A stretch of DNA of 37,321 bases from Acidobacteriota bacterium (GTDB lineage: Bacteria > Acidobacteriota > Terriglobia > Bryobacterales > Bryobacteraceae), in assembly GCA_025353165.1 (NCBI GenBank), contig JANXRE010000084.1, positions 1-37,321 of the forward strand, written 5' to 3'. The position numbers were made by a program, and so were the translations under genes. Within the stretch, counting starts at the first letter, position 1, and each line of letters begins with the position of its first letter. Below the pieces are notes generated by a model that was not told the origin of the DNA, searched no databases, and saw only the letters and a program-made list of their open reading frames with translations. Below are positions 7,807 through 17,620 of the stretch, piece after piece.

Positions 7807-9405
7807 ATGCAGCCGCTCAGGTCCTCGATTGACCGGGACTCGCAAAGCTACCAGGCGAACTACGCATGGATGTCGCAGGCCTTGGAACGACTTCGGACGG
7901 AGCTTCGCCGGTCTACGCAGGGCGGCGGCGAGAAGTACGTCCGGCGGCACAGGGAGCGCGGGCGGCTGCTGCCGCGCGAGCGTGTCGAGATGTTACTGGA
8001 CGAGGGCTCTTACTTTCTCGAAATTGCGCCGCTGGCCGGAATCGGCATGGAGAACGAGAGCGCCGGTGCGGGCGTGATCGGCGGAATCGGCCTCGTTTCC
8101 GGCCGCGAATGCCTGGTCATCGCCAATGAAGCTACGCTGAAAGGCGGGGCGACCAGCGAGGCTGGACTGTGGAAGAACGCGCGGCTGGCCGACATTGCCG
8201 TCGAGAATCGGCTGCCCACGATTTTGTTGGTTGAATCGGCCGGCGCGGACCTGCCGGTACAGAGTAAAATCTTCGTGCCCGGCGGGCGCGGATTCCGTGA
8301 GATCACCCGCCGGTCGAAGCTTCGCATCCCCACCATTGCGGTCGTTTTCGGGAGCTCGACGGCGGGCGGCGCATATCTGCCCGGGATGTCCGACTACGTG
8401 GTGATGGTGAAACGGCAGGCGCAGGTTTTTTTGGCGGGGCCGCCGCTCGTCAAGATGGCTACCGGCGAGATCTCCGACGAGGAGGCGCTGGGCGGGGCTG
8501 AAATGCACTCGCGCATCTCCGGCCTTTCGGATTACCTGGCGGAAGACGAACCTGACGCACTGCGCATCGCCCGGGGGATTGTCGAGCACCTGAAGCCGGC
8601 GCCGGAAATCGCGGCGCGGCGGGTCCGGCCGCCAGAGCCCTTGTACAATCGCGAGGAACTGCTGGGCATCGCGTCCTCCGATACGCGAGTTCCATTCGAA
8701 ATCCGCGAGGTGATCGCGCGGATTGCCGATGGCAGCCGGTTCGACGAGTTCAAGCCCGAATACGGCCAGACGCTGGTGACCGGCTGGGCGCGGGTCCATG
8801 GCTTCTCCGTCGGGATCCTCGGCAACAACGGGGTGCTCATGTCGGAATCGTCGGGCAAGGGCGCGCAGTTCATCCAGCTCTGCAATCAGCAGGACATCCC
8901 ACTTATCTTCTTGCAGAACATCACGGGCTTCATGGTCGGCCGGACGTATGAAGAGGGCGGGATCATTCGCAACGGCGCGAAGCTGATCAACGCGGTGTCG
9001 AGCTCGACGGTGCCGGCGATCACGATCATGGTCGGAGGTTCCTATGGCGCGGGGAACTACGCGATGTGCGGCCGGGCGTATGCGCCGCGGTTTCTGTTCA
9101 CGTGGCCGAACCATCGGATCGCGGTGATGGGCGCGCAGCAACTCGCGGGCGTGATGGACATCATCAAGCGGGACGCGCTGGCGAAGGCGCGATTGCCGGT
9201 GGAGGAGGAGAAACTCGCGGCGTCCCGGCAGGCTCTCGAAAATCAGATCGAGAAGGAGTCGGATTGCTACTTCGCGACGGCACGGCTTTGGGACGACGGC
9301 ATTATCGATCCACGCGACACCCGCGCGATACTGGCCATCTCGCTTTCCGCCGCGTGCAACGCCCCCGTTGAGGGAACGATGGAATGGGGGGTGTTCCGCC
9401 ATTGA
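7807..9405 (+). CDS. Acyl-CoA carboxylase carboxyltransferase (beta) subunit, MCC/GCC type
   Basis: The 532-residue protein is a two-lobed crotonase-fold carboxyltransferase that transfers carboxyl from biotin to an acyl-CoA. Diagnostic stretches are [59 protein letters not shown] and [20 protein letters not shown]. Overall length and these motifs resemble methylcrotonyl-CoA and geranyl-CoA carboxylase beta subunits more than propionyl-CoA carboxylase. It opens a five-gene run with overlapping or near-touching genes: biotin carboxylase, acyl-CoA dehydrogenase, acyl-CoA ligase and a DUF1446 protein. The true substrate is inferred only from company kept: a branched or isoprenoid enoyl-CoA. Confidence 0.9.
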   Translation: MQPLRSSIDRDSQSYQANYAWMSQALERLRTELRRSTQGGGEKYVRRHRERGRLLPRERVEMLLDEGSYFLEIAPLAGIGMENESAGAGVIGGIGLVSGRECLVIANEATLKGGATSEAGLWKNARLADIAVENRLPTILLVESAGADLPVQSKIFVPGGRGFREITRRSKLRIPTIAVVFGSSTAGGAYLPGMSDYVVMVKRQAQVFLAGPPLVKMATGEISDEEALGGAEMHSRISGLSDYLAEDEPDALRIARGIVEHLKPAPEIAARRVRPPEPLYNREELLGIASSDTRVPFEIREVIARIADGSRFDEFKPEYGQTLVTGWARVHGFSVGILGNNGVLMSESSGKGAQFIQLCNQQDIPLIFLQNITGFMVGRTYEEGGIIRNGAKLINAVSSSTVPAITIMVGGSYGAGNYAMCGRAYAPRFLFTWPNHRIAVMGAQQLAGVMDIIKRDALAKARLPVEEEKLAASRQALENQIEKESDCYFATARLWDDGIIDPRDTRAILAISLSAACNAPVEGTMEWGVFRH

Positions 9406-11186
9406 TTCGCCCCATCCGAAAGCTGCTGATTGCCAACCGCGGCGAGATCGCGTTGCGGATTATGCGCACCGCGCGCTCGCTCGGCATCGCGACGGTGGCG
9501 GTTTCGCCGGACGCGGACGAACGTTCGCCGCACGTTGGCGCCGCGGATGAATCGGCGCGGATCGATTCCTATTTGAATGCCGAGGCGATTGTTGCGGCGG
9601 CCCGGCGGGCTGGCGCGGACGCGGTGCATCCTGGGTATGGCTTTCTCGCAGAGAGTGCCGATTTCGCGGCGGCGTGCGGAGAGGCCGGGCTGGTATTCGT
9701 CGGCCCGACGCCCGACGTCATTTCTTTGCTGGCCAGGAAGACCTCGGCGCGCGCGATCGCGAATCAGGCGGGCGTGCCGGTGGTTCCGATGGGCAGCCAG
9801 TTGCCGATGCTGATCAAGGCCGCGGCGGGAGGGGGCGGCCGCGGCATGCGCATCGTCCGGCGGGTCGAGGATGTCGATTCAGCGATGGATTCGGCACGCG
9901 GCGAAGCGGAACGCGCCTTCGGGGACGGCACTCTGCTGATGGAGCGTTATATCGAAGGCGCGCGGCACGTCGAGGTTCAGATTTTCGGCGATCATTACGG
10001 GGACGTCATCCATTTGTTCGAGCGCGACTGTTCGGTGCAGCGGCGGCATCAGAAGATCATCGAAGAATCGCCGTCGCCCGCGGTCACGGCGGATCTTCGC
10101 GCGAGGATGTGCGACGCCGCGGTGACGCTCGGCAAAGCGATGGGCTACACCAACGCTGGCACCGTGGAGTTTCTGCTCGCGCCTTCGGGCGAGTTTTACT
10201 TCATCGAGGTGAACACGCGCATCCAGGTGGAGCATCCGGTCACCGAAATGATCACCGGCCTGGATTTGATCCGGCTTCAGATCGAGGTCGCGGAAGGGCG
10301 CGCGTTGAACCTCGCCGGCGTGGAGCAGCGCGGCCATGCCATCGAGGCGCGGCTGTACGCGGAGCAGCCGGAAAACGGCTTCCTGCCTTCGACCGGCACG
10401 GTTCACGTTTGGGAGCCTGGCGCATGCGCGCGAATCGATTCGGGCATCGCGAGGGGAACCGAGGTGACGCGGCTCTACGATCCTCTACTCGCCAAGTTCG
10501 TCGCGTGGGCGGAAGATCGGGACACCGCGATCCGGAAACTTACTTACGCGCTGCGGTCGACGGCAGTGGGTGGAGTCGAGACGAATCGCGATTTTCTAAT
10601 TCAAGTACTCGAGCACGAGGATTTTCGCGAGGGTCGCGCGCATACTTCGTGGTCTTTGGATTACGCTCGGGATGGGTCGCGCGATGAGATGTTGGCGGAT
10701 GCGGCGGCGGATTACATTGTCCGCGAGCGGCACACCTCTCTACCGGGCGTGCCGGCTTACTGGCGGAATAATCCGGCTCGGGATCCGGTGGTGAAACTGG
10801 AGATTGCCGGTACGGTGCACGAGTGCCGGGCGGATGCGACGCAGAATTGTTCGGTGTGGGCGATGGGCGGGGCTTACTACGTTCACTCGACGGCGGGGGC
10901 TGCCACAGTGCGAGTTGTGCCGCGGTTTCCCGAAGCTGCGCCGTCCTCGAAACATGAGACGGCGAATTCGCCGATGCCCGGGCAGGTACTCCGCATTCTG
11001 GTCGAGCAGGGACAACCTGTAAAACCGGGCGACGCATTGGTCGTCCTTGAAGCGATGAAGATGGAGCAAACCATCCGTGCGAAAATTGGCGGACGCGTGG
11101 CCGCTATTCTCGTGAAGCAGGGGCAAGTGGTCGCGCCCGGGCAGATGCTGGTGGAGATCGATTCCAGGGAGAATGCCGATGACTGA
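9384..11186 (+). CDS. Biotin carboxylase / biotin carboxyl carrier (alpha) subunit with shortened ATP-grasp region
   Basis: The 600-residue protein joins a biotin carboxylase to a C-terminal BCCP. The N-terminal domain is [15 protein letters not shown]; the ATP-grasp part has [14 protein letters not shown] and HVEIQ-like [10 protein letters not shown]; the active-site stretch is [17 protein letters not shown]; the biotinyl Lys lies in VLEAMKMEQ near the end. Between VPVVP (131-135) and LIKA (143-146) only about seven residues remain, where E. coli AccC has over twenty, so a helix of the ATP-binding lid region is missing. The ATG at 9384 overlaps the upstream gene by 22 bases; a TTG at 9402 overlapping the stop as TTGA is a good alternative start. 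It should pair with the preceding carboxyltransferase. Confidence 0.88.
   Translation: MGGVPPLIRPIRKLLIANRGEIALRIMRTARSLGIATVAVSPDADERSPHVGAADESARIDSYLNAEAIVAAARRAGADAVHPGYGFLAESADFAAACGEAGLVFVGPTPDVISLLARKTSARAIANQAGVPVVPMGSQLPMLIKAAAGGGGRGMRIVRRVEDVDSAMDSARGEAERAFGDGTLLMERYIEGARHVEVQIFGDHYGDVIHLFERDCSVQRRHQKIIEESPSPAVTADLRARMCDAAVTLGKAMGYTNAGTVEFLLAPSGEFYFIEVNTRIQVEHPVTEMITGLDLIRLQIEVAEGRALNLAGVEQRGHAIEARLYAEQPENGFLPSTGTVHVWEPGACARIDSGIARGTEVTRLYDPLLAKFVAWAEDRDTAIRKLTYALRSTAVGGVETNRDFLIQVLEHEDFREGRAHTSWSLDYARDGSRDEMLADAAADYIVRERHTSLPGVPAYWRNNPARDPVVKLEIAGTVHECRADATQNCSVWAMGGAYYVHSTAGAATVRVVPRFPEAAPSSKHETANSPMPGQVLRILVEQGQPVKPGDALVVLEAMKMEQTIRAKIGGRVAAILVKQGQVVAPGQMLVEIDSRENADD
11166..11172 (+). 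promoter_or_regulatory. Ribosome binding site selecting the acyl-CoA dehydrogenase start
   Basis: AGGGAGA at 11166-11172 touches the first in-frame ATG (11173) but is ideally spaced for the second (11179), so 11179 is preferred. The site lies inside the last codons of the biotin carboxylase gene, indicating translational coupling. Confidence 0.5.
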
Positions 11187-12324
11187 GTTCCCGCCCTTCA
11201 CTCCAGAACACGATATGATTCGGCAAACCGTGAAGCGGTTTGCGAAAGAAGAAATCGCGCCGAACGCGGAGCAGTGGGACGAAGAGGGCATTTTCCCGCG
11301 CGAGATTTTCCGCAAGGCCGGCGATCTTGGATTGTTCGGGATCCGCATCGACCCGAAGTGGGGCGGCGCGGGGCTCGACTGGTGGGCGACGGCGGCTTAC
11401 ATCGAAGGGCTGGTGCATTCGGACTCCGGCAGCGTGAACATGGCGCTCATGGTGCAGTCCGACATGACCATCCCGGTGATTCAGGAGCTCGGCACGGAAG
11501 AACAGAAGTCTGAGTTTCTGCCGCGCGCGGTGACGGGCGAATGGATTGGCGCGCTCGGCATCAGCGAACCAGGCGGCGGCAGCGACGTAGCCGCGCTCAA
11601 GACCCGCGCGGCGGAGGACGGCGGCGACCTCGTCATCACCGGCCAGAAACTTTGGATCACGAATGGAACGCGGGCGGACTTTATTGTTCTCGCGGTGCGC
11701 ACCGGAGGCGAGGGGCACAAGGGGATTTCGCTGGTCCTGTTTCCGACGGCGACGAAGGGCTTCTCGGTCGGCAAGAAGCTTCACAAGGTCGGCAATCTCG
11801 CCTCGGACACGGCGGAGTTGTTCTTCGACGGCTGCCGCTTGCCCATGCGCTACATCCTGGCAGAGAAGAACCGCGGCTTCTACTACATCATGGAAAATTT
11901 TCAGGGCGAGCGGCTGGCCGCTTCCATCGGCGCGCTGGCCGCGTGCGAGAAGGCGGTCCGGTACGCGCTGGATTATGGCGCCGGGCGCACTGCTTTCGGA
12001 ACGCCGGTCCGCCAGTTTCAGGTGTGGCGCCACAAGTTCGCCGAGCATCTCACGTCGATTGAAGCGGGTCGCTGGCTCACTTATCGGGCGGTCGATCTCG
12101 CCAATCGCGGCCAGCGCGCGGTGCGTGAGATTACGATGGCGAAGCTGTTCACCTCCGAGCTGTCGCAGAAGGTGATGTACGACTGCATGCAGATCATGGG
12201 CGGATTCGCGTACACCACCGAGTATCCGATCGGCCGCATGTGGCGCGACGTGCGGTTAAACACCATCGGCGCGGGGACATCGGAGATTATGAAGGAGATC
12301 ATCGCGAAGGAGGAGAAGATCTGA
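11179..12324 (+). CDS. Acyl-CoA dehydrogenase, isovaleryl/branched-chain-like
   Basis: This FAD flavoprotein of 381 residues has the family signatures [41 protein letters not shown] and [21 protein letters not shown]. The C-terminal loop reads [12 protein letters not shown], without the Glu that serves as catalytic base in short- and medium-chain enzymes (YEGT). A Glu is present in the helix-G stretch [12 protein letters not shown], where isovaleryl-CoA and long-chain enzymes keep their base. This suggests an alpha,beta-dehydrogenase for a branched acyl-CoA. Citronellyl-CoA dehydrogenase (AtuD) and isovaleryl-CoA dehydrogenase (LiuA) are the closest functional models. It overlaps the biotin carboxylase gene, so the product is likely carboxylated by the upstream pair. 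Confidence 0.88.
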   Translation: MTEFPPFTPEHDMIRQTVKRFAKEEIAPNAEQWDEEGIFPREIFRKAGDLGLFGIRIDPKWGGAGLDWWATAAYIEGLVHSDSGSVNMALMVQSDMTIPVIQELGTEEQKSEFLPRAVTGEWIGALGISEPGGGSDVAALKTRAAEDGGDLVITGQKLWITNGTRADFIVLAVRTGGEGHKGISLVLFPTATKGFSVGKKLHKVGNLASDTAELFFDGCRLPMRYILAEKNRGFYYIMENFQGERLAASIGALAACEKAVRYALDYGAGRTAFGTPVRQFQVWRHKFAEHLTSIEAGRWLTYRAVDLANRGQRAVREITMAKLFTSELSQKVMYDCMQIMGGFAYTTEYPIGRMWRDVRLNTIGAGTSEIMKEIIAKEEKI

Positions 12325-12349
12325 ACGGGGCGGCGATCACGCAAGACGG

Positions 12350-12396
12350 GCGTCGCCAGGAGTTGCGACGCGGCGCGCATGAGTGCGCACGTTACG
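12350..12396 (+). repeat. 47-bp double-hairpin repeat, copy 4 (degenerate)
   Basis: This copy keeps the GCGTCGCCA and GCGACGC arms but reads TTGCGACGC on the right of hairpin 1. The second part is diverged (GCGCGCAT, GTGCGCAC) and the end is GTTACG instead of GCCACG. It is the most diverged of five copies. It sits between the acyl-CoA dehydrogenase and ligase genes inside the operon, and a GTG at 12383 within it is in frame with the ligase but is unlikely to be the true start. Confidence 0.75.
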
Positions 12397-12409
12397 GAGA
12401 ACTCGTCCT

Positions 12410-13945
12410 ATGCAGGTGGCGGTTATGAAAGTGGACGCACTGCGCGATAATCTGATCCACCGGTTCAATATAGGCGATCTGCTGAAGCGCACGGCGGCGC
12501 GGTATCCCTCGCGCGGACTCCATCATGCCGGCCGGGATGTCAGCTATCGCGAGTTGGACGCACTGACGAACCAGATTGCGCGGCTGCTGATCGACGCCGG
12601 CGTTACGCGGGGCGGCAAGGTCGGGATCCTGGCGCTTAACTCGGTCGAATTCCTGGCGGCTCTCTTCGCCTGCGCGCGTATCGGAGCGGCGCTCGTGCCC
12701 GTGAATCTGCTCTTCACTCCCGATGAGGCGGACTACGTTCTGGAGAAGACGCGCATCCAGGCGTTGTTGGTCGATCCAGTACTCGCCGCGCGAGTGAAAC
12801 GGCAGTGGCCGGCGCAGTTTGCGATGGACGATGCGTTTCGAGCGCATGCCGCCGCTCTCGACTCGAGCCCCGTCGAGCAGTTCGTCGCCAACGAGGACGC
12901 GGTCACCGTCATCTTCACCAGCGGCACGACGGCAAAACCGAAGGGTGTCGTGCTCAACCACTTGAACTGGTTCGCGAACCTGCTGGCGGGCGCGGATCTC
13001 GGACCTAATCGCGGCCTCAAGTACCTGCTCGCGCTGCCGCTATTCCACGTCGCCGGAGTCTCGATGGCGATATCGGCGGTCTCGAGCGGATCGGACGCCG
13101 TCATTCTTTCGTCCATCCGCGGCGACCTCGTCCTGGACGCGATCGCGACGAAGAAGGTGTCGGTGCTCGCCTTCCCCGCCACCGTGTGGGTCGGCCTTCT
13201 GCAAGCGCCCGGCATCGAGCGGGTCGATCTTTCCGGGCTGAGACGATGCCTCAATTTCCAGTACCTGCCGACGCCTGTGTTTCAGCGCTGGATGGAGCTT
13301 GCGCCGCAAGCCGAGTGGATCAATGGATGGGGGCAGACGGAGACGACAGCCCTGGGCGCGTCGACTCCGCACGAACGGACCGCGGAGCTGCTGTCCGCGG
13401 CCGATCCGATCGGCACTGCGCACGCGCCCGTCGAGTTGCGGATCGTCGACGAACTGATGAACGACGTCCCGGAAGGACAGCCCGGCGAGATCGTGCTGCG
13501 TGGCCCTTGCATCACGGCGGGTTACTTCGAAGACGACGCAGCGAACGCCGAGCTGTTTTACGGCGGCTGGCACCATACCGGCGATATCGGCTACCGCGAC
13601 AAGAACGGGTCGCTCTATTTCGTAGACCGTAAGAAAGACATGATCAAGACCGGCGGCGAGAACGTGTCGAGCCTGGAAGTGGAAGAGGCGCTCGCGGCGC
13701 ATCCTGCCGTCGGCGAAGTCGCGGTGTTCGGCATGCCCGATCCTTACTGGATCGAGAAGGTGGTCGCAGTCGTCGTTCCGCTTCCCGGCGCCACGGTTAC
13801 GGCTGCAGAACTGGATGCCTTCGCGCGAGCGCGCATCGCGAAGTTTAAAGTACCGAAAGAGATTCATGTCGTTGACGACCTGCCGAAGAATCCGACGGGC
13901 AAGGTTTTGAAGCGGCAGCTCCGCAAACTATACGAGCAGGTATGA
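12410..13945 (+). CDS. AMP-forming acyl-CoA ligase (ANL superfamily)
   Basis: The protein of about 511 residues activates a carboxylic acid to its CoA thioester via an acyl-adenylate. Visible motifs are the P-loop [60 protein letters not shown] and the C-terminal lysine segment [12 protein letters not shown]. Start candidates are ATG 12410 (GGAG ten bases upstream), ATG 12425 (AGGTGG five bases upstream) and GTG 12383 inside the repeat; I prefer 12410 but 12425 is nearly as good. Its stop overlaps the next start (ATGA). In the operon it would supply the CoA ester for the dehydrogenase and carboxylase, matching the role of AtuH in terpene utilisation. The acid substrate is not known. Confidence 0.88.
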   Translation: MQVAVMKVDALRDNLIHRFNIGDLLKRTAARYPSRGLHHAGRDVSYRELDALTNQIARLLIDAGVTRGGKVGILALNSVEFLAALFACARIGAALVPVNLLFTPDEADYVLEKTRIQALLVDPVLAARVKRQWPAQFAMDDAFRAHAAALDSSPVEQFVANEDAVTVIFTSGTTAKPKGVVLNHLNWFANLLAGADLGPNRGLKYLLALPLFHVAGVSMAISAVSSGSDAVILSSIRGDLVLDAIATKKVSVLAFPATVWVGLLQAPGIERVDLSGLRRCLNFQYLPTPVFQRWMELAPQAEWINGWGQTETTALGASTPHERTAELLSAADPIGTAHAPVELRIVDELMNDVPEGQPGEIVLRGPCITAGYFEDDAANAELFYGGWHHTGDIGYRDKNGSLYFVDRKKDMIKTGGENVSSLEVEEALAAHPAVGEVAVFGMPDPYWIEKVVAVVVPLPGATVTAAELDAFARARIAKFKVPKEIHVVDDLPKNPTGKVLKRQLRKLYEQV

Positions 13946-15258
13946 TTCGCATCGCCAACGGGCAGGGGTTTTGGGGTGACTCGCTCGAAGCGCCGCTTGA
14001 ACAGATGCGGCGAGGTCCGATTGACTACCTCACCCTCGATTACCTCGCCGAGGTCACGATGTCGATCCTGCAGAAGCAGCGGGCTCGCGATCCGCGGATG
14101 GGATTCGCCTACGATTTTCTGGGTGTCGTGTCGCGGGGAGCGTCCGACATTGTCGAGCGGAATATCAAGATCGTCGCGAACGCCGGTGGCGTGAATCCCG
14201 AAGCCTGCTGCACTGGTGTTGCGGTGGCGCTTCAGAAGGCGGGATTCGGCGGACGCGTGAAGATCGGCATGGTGGCCGGCGACGACATCCTCGACGGCCT
14301 CGACGAACTGATCGAGCAGGGGATCGAGTTCAGGAACATCGACACGGGCGAGCCGCTGAGTACCATCCGGCCTCGCGTGCTGAGCGCGAACGCGTACCTC
14401 GGCGCATTTCCGATCGCCGAGGCTCTGCGGCAAGGCGCGCAGATCGTGGTGACCGGCCGCTGCGCCGATGCGGCTTTGTCGCTCGGGCCGACGATTTTCG
14501 AATTCGGCTGGCAGCCGGACGAGTGGGACAAACTTGCCGCCGGCGTCGTCGCGGGGCACGCCATCGAGTGCGGCGCGCAATGCACGGGCGGCAACTCGCA
14601 AGCCGATTGGGAGAGCATCTCCGATTACGAGGACATCGGTTATCCGATTATCGAAGCGGAGCCCGGCGGGACGTTCGAGATCACGAAGCACGTGGGCACG
14701 GGCGGCCGCGTCACCGTGGCCGGGGTGACGGAGCAACTGCTGTACGAGATCGGCGATCCGCGCTGCTACATCTCGCCCGATTGCATCGCCGACTTCACCA
14801 CCGTCCGGCTCGAGCAGAGCGGCTCGTACCGCGTGCGGTTCAGCGAAATCAAAGGGCAGCCCGCGACGGAGTTCTACAAGGTCTCGATCAGCTACTCCGC
14901 GGGATTCAAAGCCGTTGGCGCGATGGTCTACGGTTGGCCGGATGCCCGCCGGAAAGCGCGGGCGGCGGATGAGATTCTGAGAGGCCGCCTGCACCGGCTG
15001 GGGTTGGCGTTCGATGCGGTCCACTCGGAGACCTTCGGTGCGGATGATTCATGCGTGCTGCGCGTGGGCGTGCGCTCAATGGATCGCGCTCCGGTAGAGC
15101 GATTCACCAAGGAACTTGCGCCGCTGGCGTTGAACGGACCGCCGGTGGTGACCGGGTTCGGAAGCGGCCGTCCGAAGGTGGAAGAAATTGTCGCGTACTG
15201 GCCGGCGCTGATCCCGAAGACCGCAGTGCATTCCCGCGTCACCCTGCAACAGGCGTAA
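13942..15258 (+). CDS. AtuA-like protein (DUF1446 family)
   Basis: The 438-residue protein matches the DUF1446 family, named after AtuA of Pseudomonas acyclic-terpene utilisation. Typical stretches are [67 protein letters not shown] and AHAIECG-like [14 protein letters not shown]. Biochemical function of this family is not firmly established, but its genes repeatedly accompany biotin-dependent acyl-CoA carboxylases. Some AtuA proteins are about 600 residues with an added C-terminal DUF4387 part; that part is absent here and no separate gene for it follows. ATG overlaps the ligase stop by four bases. It is the last gene of the operon. Confidence 0.85.
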   Translation: MIRIANGQGFWGDSLEAPLEQMRRGPIDYLTLDYLAEVTMSILQKQRARDPRMGFAYDFLGVVSRGASDIVERNIKIVANAGGVNPEACCTGVAVALQKAGFGGRVKIGMVAGDDILDGLDELIEQGIEFRNIDTGEPLSTIRPRVLSANAYLGAFPIAEALRQGAQIVVTGRCADAALSLGPTIFEFGWQPDEWDKLAAGVVAGHAIECGAQCTGGNSQADWESISDYEDIGYPIIEAEPGGTFEITKHVGTGGRVTVAGVTEQLLYEIGDPRCYISPDCIADFTTVRLEQSGSYRVRFSEIKGQPATEFYKVSISYSAGFKAVGAMVYGWPDARRKARAADEILRGRLHRLGLAFDAVHSETFGADDSCVLRVGVRSMDRAPVERFTKELAPLALNGPPVVTGFGSGRPKVEEIVAYWPALIPKTAVHSRVTLQQA

Positions 15259-15268
15259 AATCATTTTG

Positions 15269-16975
15269 ATGATTGGGTTACTCTTCGCTCTTGCGGCCAC
15301 CGCAAATGTTCCCGCGGCCGATATCCGGAACACCTGCATCCGGCACACCGATTACAAATTTGAGATGCCGAAGTACGCGACCGTCGCCGAGTGGGAAGCG
15401 CATAAGACACGCCTGAAACGGCAGATTCTGGTTTCAGCCGGCCTTGCGCCGCTGCCGGAGAAGACGCCGCTGCACGCACGGGTCTTCGACAGGATCGAGC
15501 ACAAGGACTACACGATTGAGAAGGTCGCGCTGGAAACGCTGCCCGGCGTATATCTCGGCGGGAACCTGTATCGGCCGGCCCACGGCAGCGGAAAACGGCC
15601 CGCCGTTCTGACGCCACACGGGCATTGGACCTACGGCCGTCTCGAGAACTCGGATGGCTACTCCGGTCAGGCCCTGGGAATCAGTCTGGCGAGGCAGGGC
15701 TATGTCGCGTTCGCGTACGACATGGTTGGTTACAACGATACGCTTCAGACCGAGCACGCGTTTGAAAAGCCTGTTTATCAACTCTGGAGTTTCGGTCCCC
15801 TGGCGCTTCAGCTTTGGAATTCGATTCGCGCGCTGGACTTCGTCGAATCACTGCCCGACGTGGACAGCGGGAAGATCGGCGTAACGGGCGCATCCGGCGG
15901 CGGCACGCAGGCGTTTCTGCTCGCCGGAGTAGATGACCGGATCCGCTTCGCCGCGCCGGTCAACATGGTGTCGTTTATCATGCAGGGCGGCTGCAAGTGC
16001 GAGAACGCGCCGGGGCTGCGGATCGACACATCGAATGTCGAGATCGCCGCGATGATTGCGCCGCGCCCGATGCTGCTGGTCTCGGCGACGGGCGACTGGA
16101 CGAAGAATGTGCCGCGCGAGGAGTACCCGGCGATCCGCTCGATCTATGAGCTGTATGGGAAAGCGGAGAACCTCGGGGTTGTCCAGTTTCAAGCCGAGCA
16201 TAACTACAACCGCAAGAGCCGCGAGGCGGTGTACGCATTTTTCGGCAAGCATGTTCTGGGCGATGGCGAGGCGGCGCACTTCACGGAAAAGGAAATCGAG
16301 GCCGAGCCGCTGCTCTCGATGCTGGTGTGGCAGGGACATTCGCTGCCGGACAACGCGCTGACTCAGGAGCAGATTTTTGCGGAGTGGAAGCGAGCGCGGC
16401 GTGCGCGAGTGGAAGCGCTCGATGCGCGCTCGCGGCGCGAACTGTTGATGGACACGTTCCATGCGGAGTGGCCGGCCACCGTAATCGGTGAAGTTGCGGG
16501 GGAGAACATCGTACTCAGCCGGGCTGGGCGAGGCGATCGCGTTTCCGGCGTGTGGCTTCCCGGAAAGGGTCCCGCGGCGGTCGTTGTTCATCCGGACGGA
16601 TCGGAGGCAGCGCGTCGCGACCCGCTGGTGCAAGGGTTCATCCGGGCGGGAAGGCCGGTGCTGCTACTCGACGTTTTTCAGACCGGGGCGGCGGTGGCCA
16701 AGCGCGATCTTAGCGGCTCATTCTTCACCACGTTCAACGCAACCGACGATGCGAACCGAATACAGGATATCCTGACGGCGCTCGCTTACGTGAACGCCCA
16801 AAAGGCCGGCCCGGCCGAACTGGCGGGGATCGGAAAGGCTTCGATTTGGACCCGGTACGCCAAGGCGCTTGCTCCCGTCGAGGTGAAACTAACGGCGGAG
16901 ACAGCTAACCTGCCGGGATTCCTCGAAACATTTTTTGTTCCGGGCGTGCAACTGATTCCTATCGCGGCAAAGTAA
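15269..16975 (+). CDS. Secreted alpha/beta hydrolase, acetylxylan-esterase-like
   Basis: The 568-residue protein has an N-terminal signal-like stretch [18 protein letters not shown], so it is probably exported. The hydrolase core shows [10 protein letters not shown] near 112-120, nucleophile Ser209 in [13 protein letters not shown], likely acid Asp276 in LLVSATGDW and His311 in QAEHNYN. The pattern fits large esterase/peptidase-like hydrolases (acetylxylan esterase related) common in polymer-degrading Acidobacteriota and Planctomycetes. The roughly 200-residue C-terminal part is unassigned. ATG at 15269 is chosen over the TTG immediately before it. It is 10 bases after the AtuA-like gene, so read-through is possible, but function looks separate. 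Its stop overlaps the tail of the convergent fdhD remnant by 17 bases. Confidence 0.78.
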   Translation: MIGLLFALAATANVPAADIRNTCIRHTDYKFEMPKYATVAEWEAHKTRLKRQILVSAGLAPLPEKTPLHARVFDRIEHKDYTIEKVALETLPGVYLGGNLYRPAHGSGKRPAVLTPHGHWTYGRLENSDGYSGQALGISLARQGYVAFAYDMVGYNDTLQTEHAFEKPVYQLWSFGPLALQLWNSIRALDFVESLPDVDSGKIGVTGASGGGTQAFLLAGVDDRIRFAAPVNMVSFIMQGGCKCENAPGLRIDTSNVEIAAMIAPRPMLLVSATGDWTKNVPREEYPAIRSIYELYGKAENLGVVQFQAEHNYNRKSREAVYAFFGKHVLGDGEAAHFTEKEIEAEPLLSMLVWQGHSLPDNALTQEQIFAEWKRARRARVEALDARSRRELLMDTFHAEWPATVIGEVAGENIVLSRAGRGDRVSGVWLPGKGPAAVVVHPDGSEAARRDPLVQGFIRAGRPVLLLDVFQTGAAVAKRDLSGSFFTTFNATDDANRIQDILTALAYVNAQKAGPAELAGIGKASIWTRYAKALAPVEVKLTAETANLPGFLETFFVPGVQLIPIAAK

Positions 16976-17546
16976 TCCGGTCCGCGCCGGAATACACGTT
17001 GAACCTGCCGTCGCGGACGAAGCCGAGCAGCGTCATGCCGAACCGGAGGGCCGTCTGAACGGCGAGGCCGCTGACGAGCAGAACGCGGCCGTGCAGCGGA
17101 ACGCGGCCCGCGAGGAATTCCGTGCCGATCCGTTTGTCGAGCGCGTTGTGGCGGCCCACATCCTCCCGCAGCGATTGCAGCGAACCTTCCGCGTCGAAGA
17201 GGCCGGCAGCGTGGAGTCCGGTGCGGCCGAAAACCGGCTGAGCTTTGCCTAGCGCAACGGGCAGGCTGTGGATAACCTCGGGCGGCACTTGTAAGCCGTG
17301 TTGCGGCAGCACTACAGCACTACGCAAGAGCTCTCCAGCATTTGAATGGAGGCCTTCCCGCAGACGCCGCAACTCGAGGTCATGTAGAAATTCCGTTCCG
17401 CGCGGCTGAGGTCCAGCGCAACCCCGGGAGCCGGGACGACGTTCACGATGTTGTCGCCTGCGCCTTCAATGGAAGGCGATCTACGCGCGATCTTCGAGGA
17501 TGCCTGCGGATAAAAGGAATCCAGCGGCGAGTTCGAAATCGTGCCC
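16959..17546 (-). pseudogene. fdhD: Formate dehydrogenase accessory sulfurtransferase FdhD, pseudogene
   Basis: Three frames together spell FdhD, which delivers sulfur to the molybdenum cofactor of formate dehydrogenase. From 17546 downwards: GHDFELAAGFLLSAGILEDR, then [17 protein letters not shown] with the key Cys pair in [15 protein letters not shown], then [23 protein letters not shown] and GRFNVYS. Lesions seen: an in-frame TAG (17481-17483) with an extra base near 17471-17477; an 8-base tandem duplication at 17307-17322 that shifts the frame; loss of roughly 30 codons after VSG near 17070; and absence of the usual first 60 or so residues. The right side abuts the permease gene. No formate dehydrogenase is visible in the window. 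Confidence 0.88.
17307..17322. repeat. 8-base tandem duplication that frameshifts fdhD
   Basis: CAGCACTA occurs at 17307-17314 and again at 17315-17322. Deleting one copy joins [10 protein letters not shown] directly to [11 protein letters not shown] in a single frame, restoring the expected FdhD sequence. This points to replication slippage as the cause. Confidence 0.85.
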
Positions 17547-17620
17547 GAGGGGGCGCTGCCCCGAGCCCTCGCTGCCCATCCTGCGGACCGGCACGGAGAT
17601 GGTGTCGCGCATAGGGTGGA

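Noticed and set aside
12383-12409. GTG 12383 as the acyl-CoA ligase start
   Set aside because: It lies inside the 47-bp repeat and would give a non-conserved RTLRRTRP extension; ATG 12410 or 12425 is more credible.
17540-17620. GC-rich stretch GGGGGCGCTGCCCCGAGCCC as a terminator for the permease
   Set aside because: It is partly palindromic but has no T-tract and overlaps the start of the fdhD remnant; function cannot be judged.
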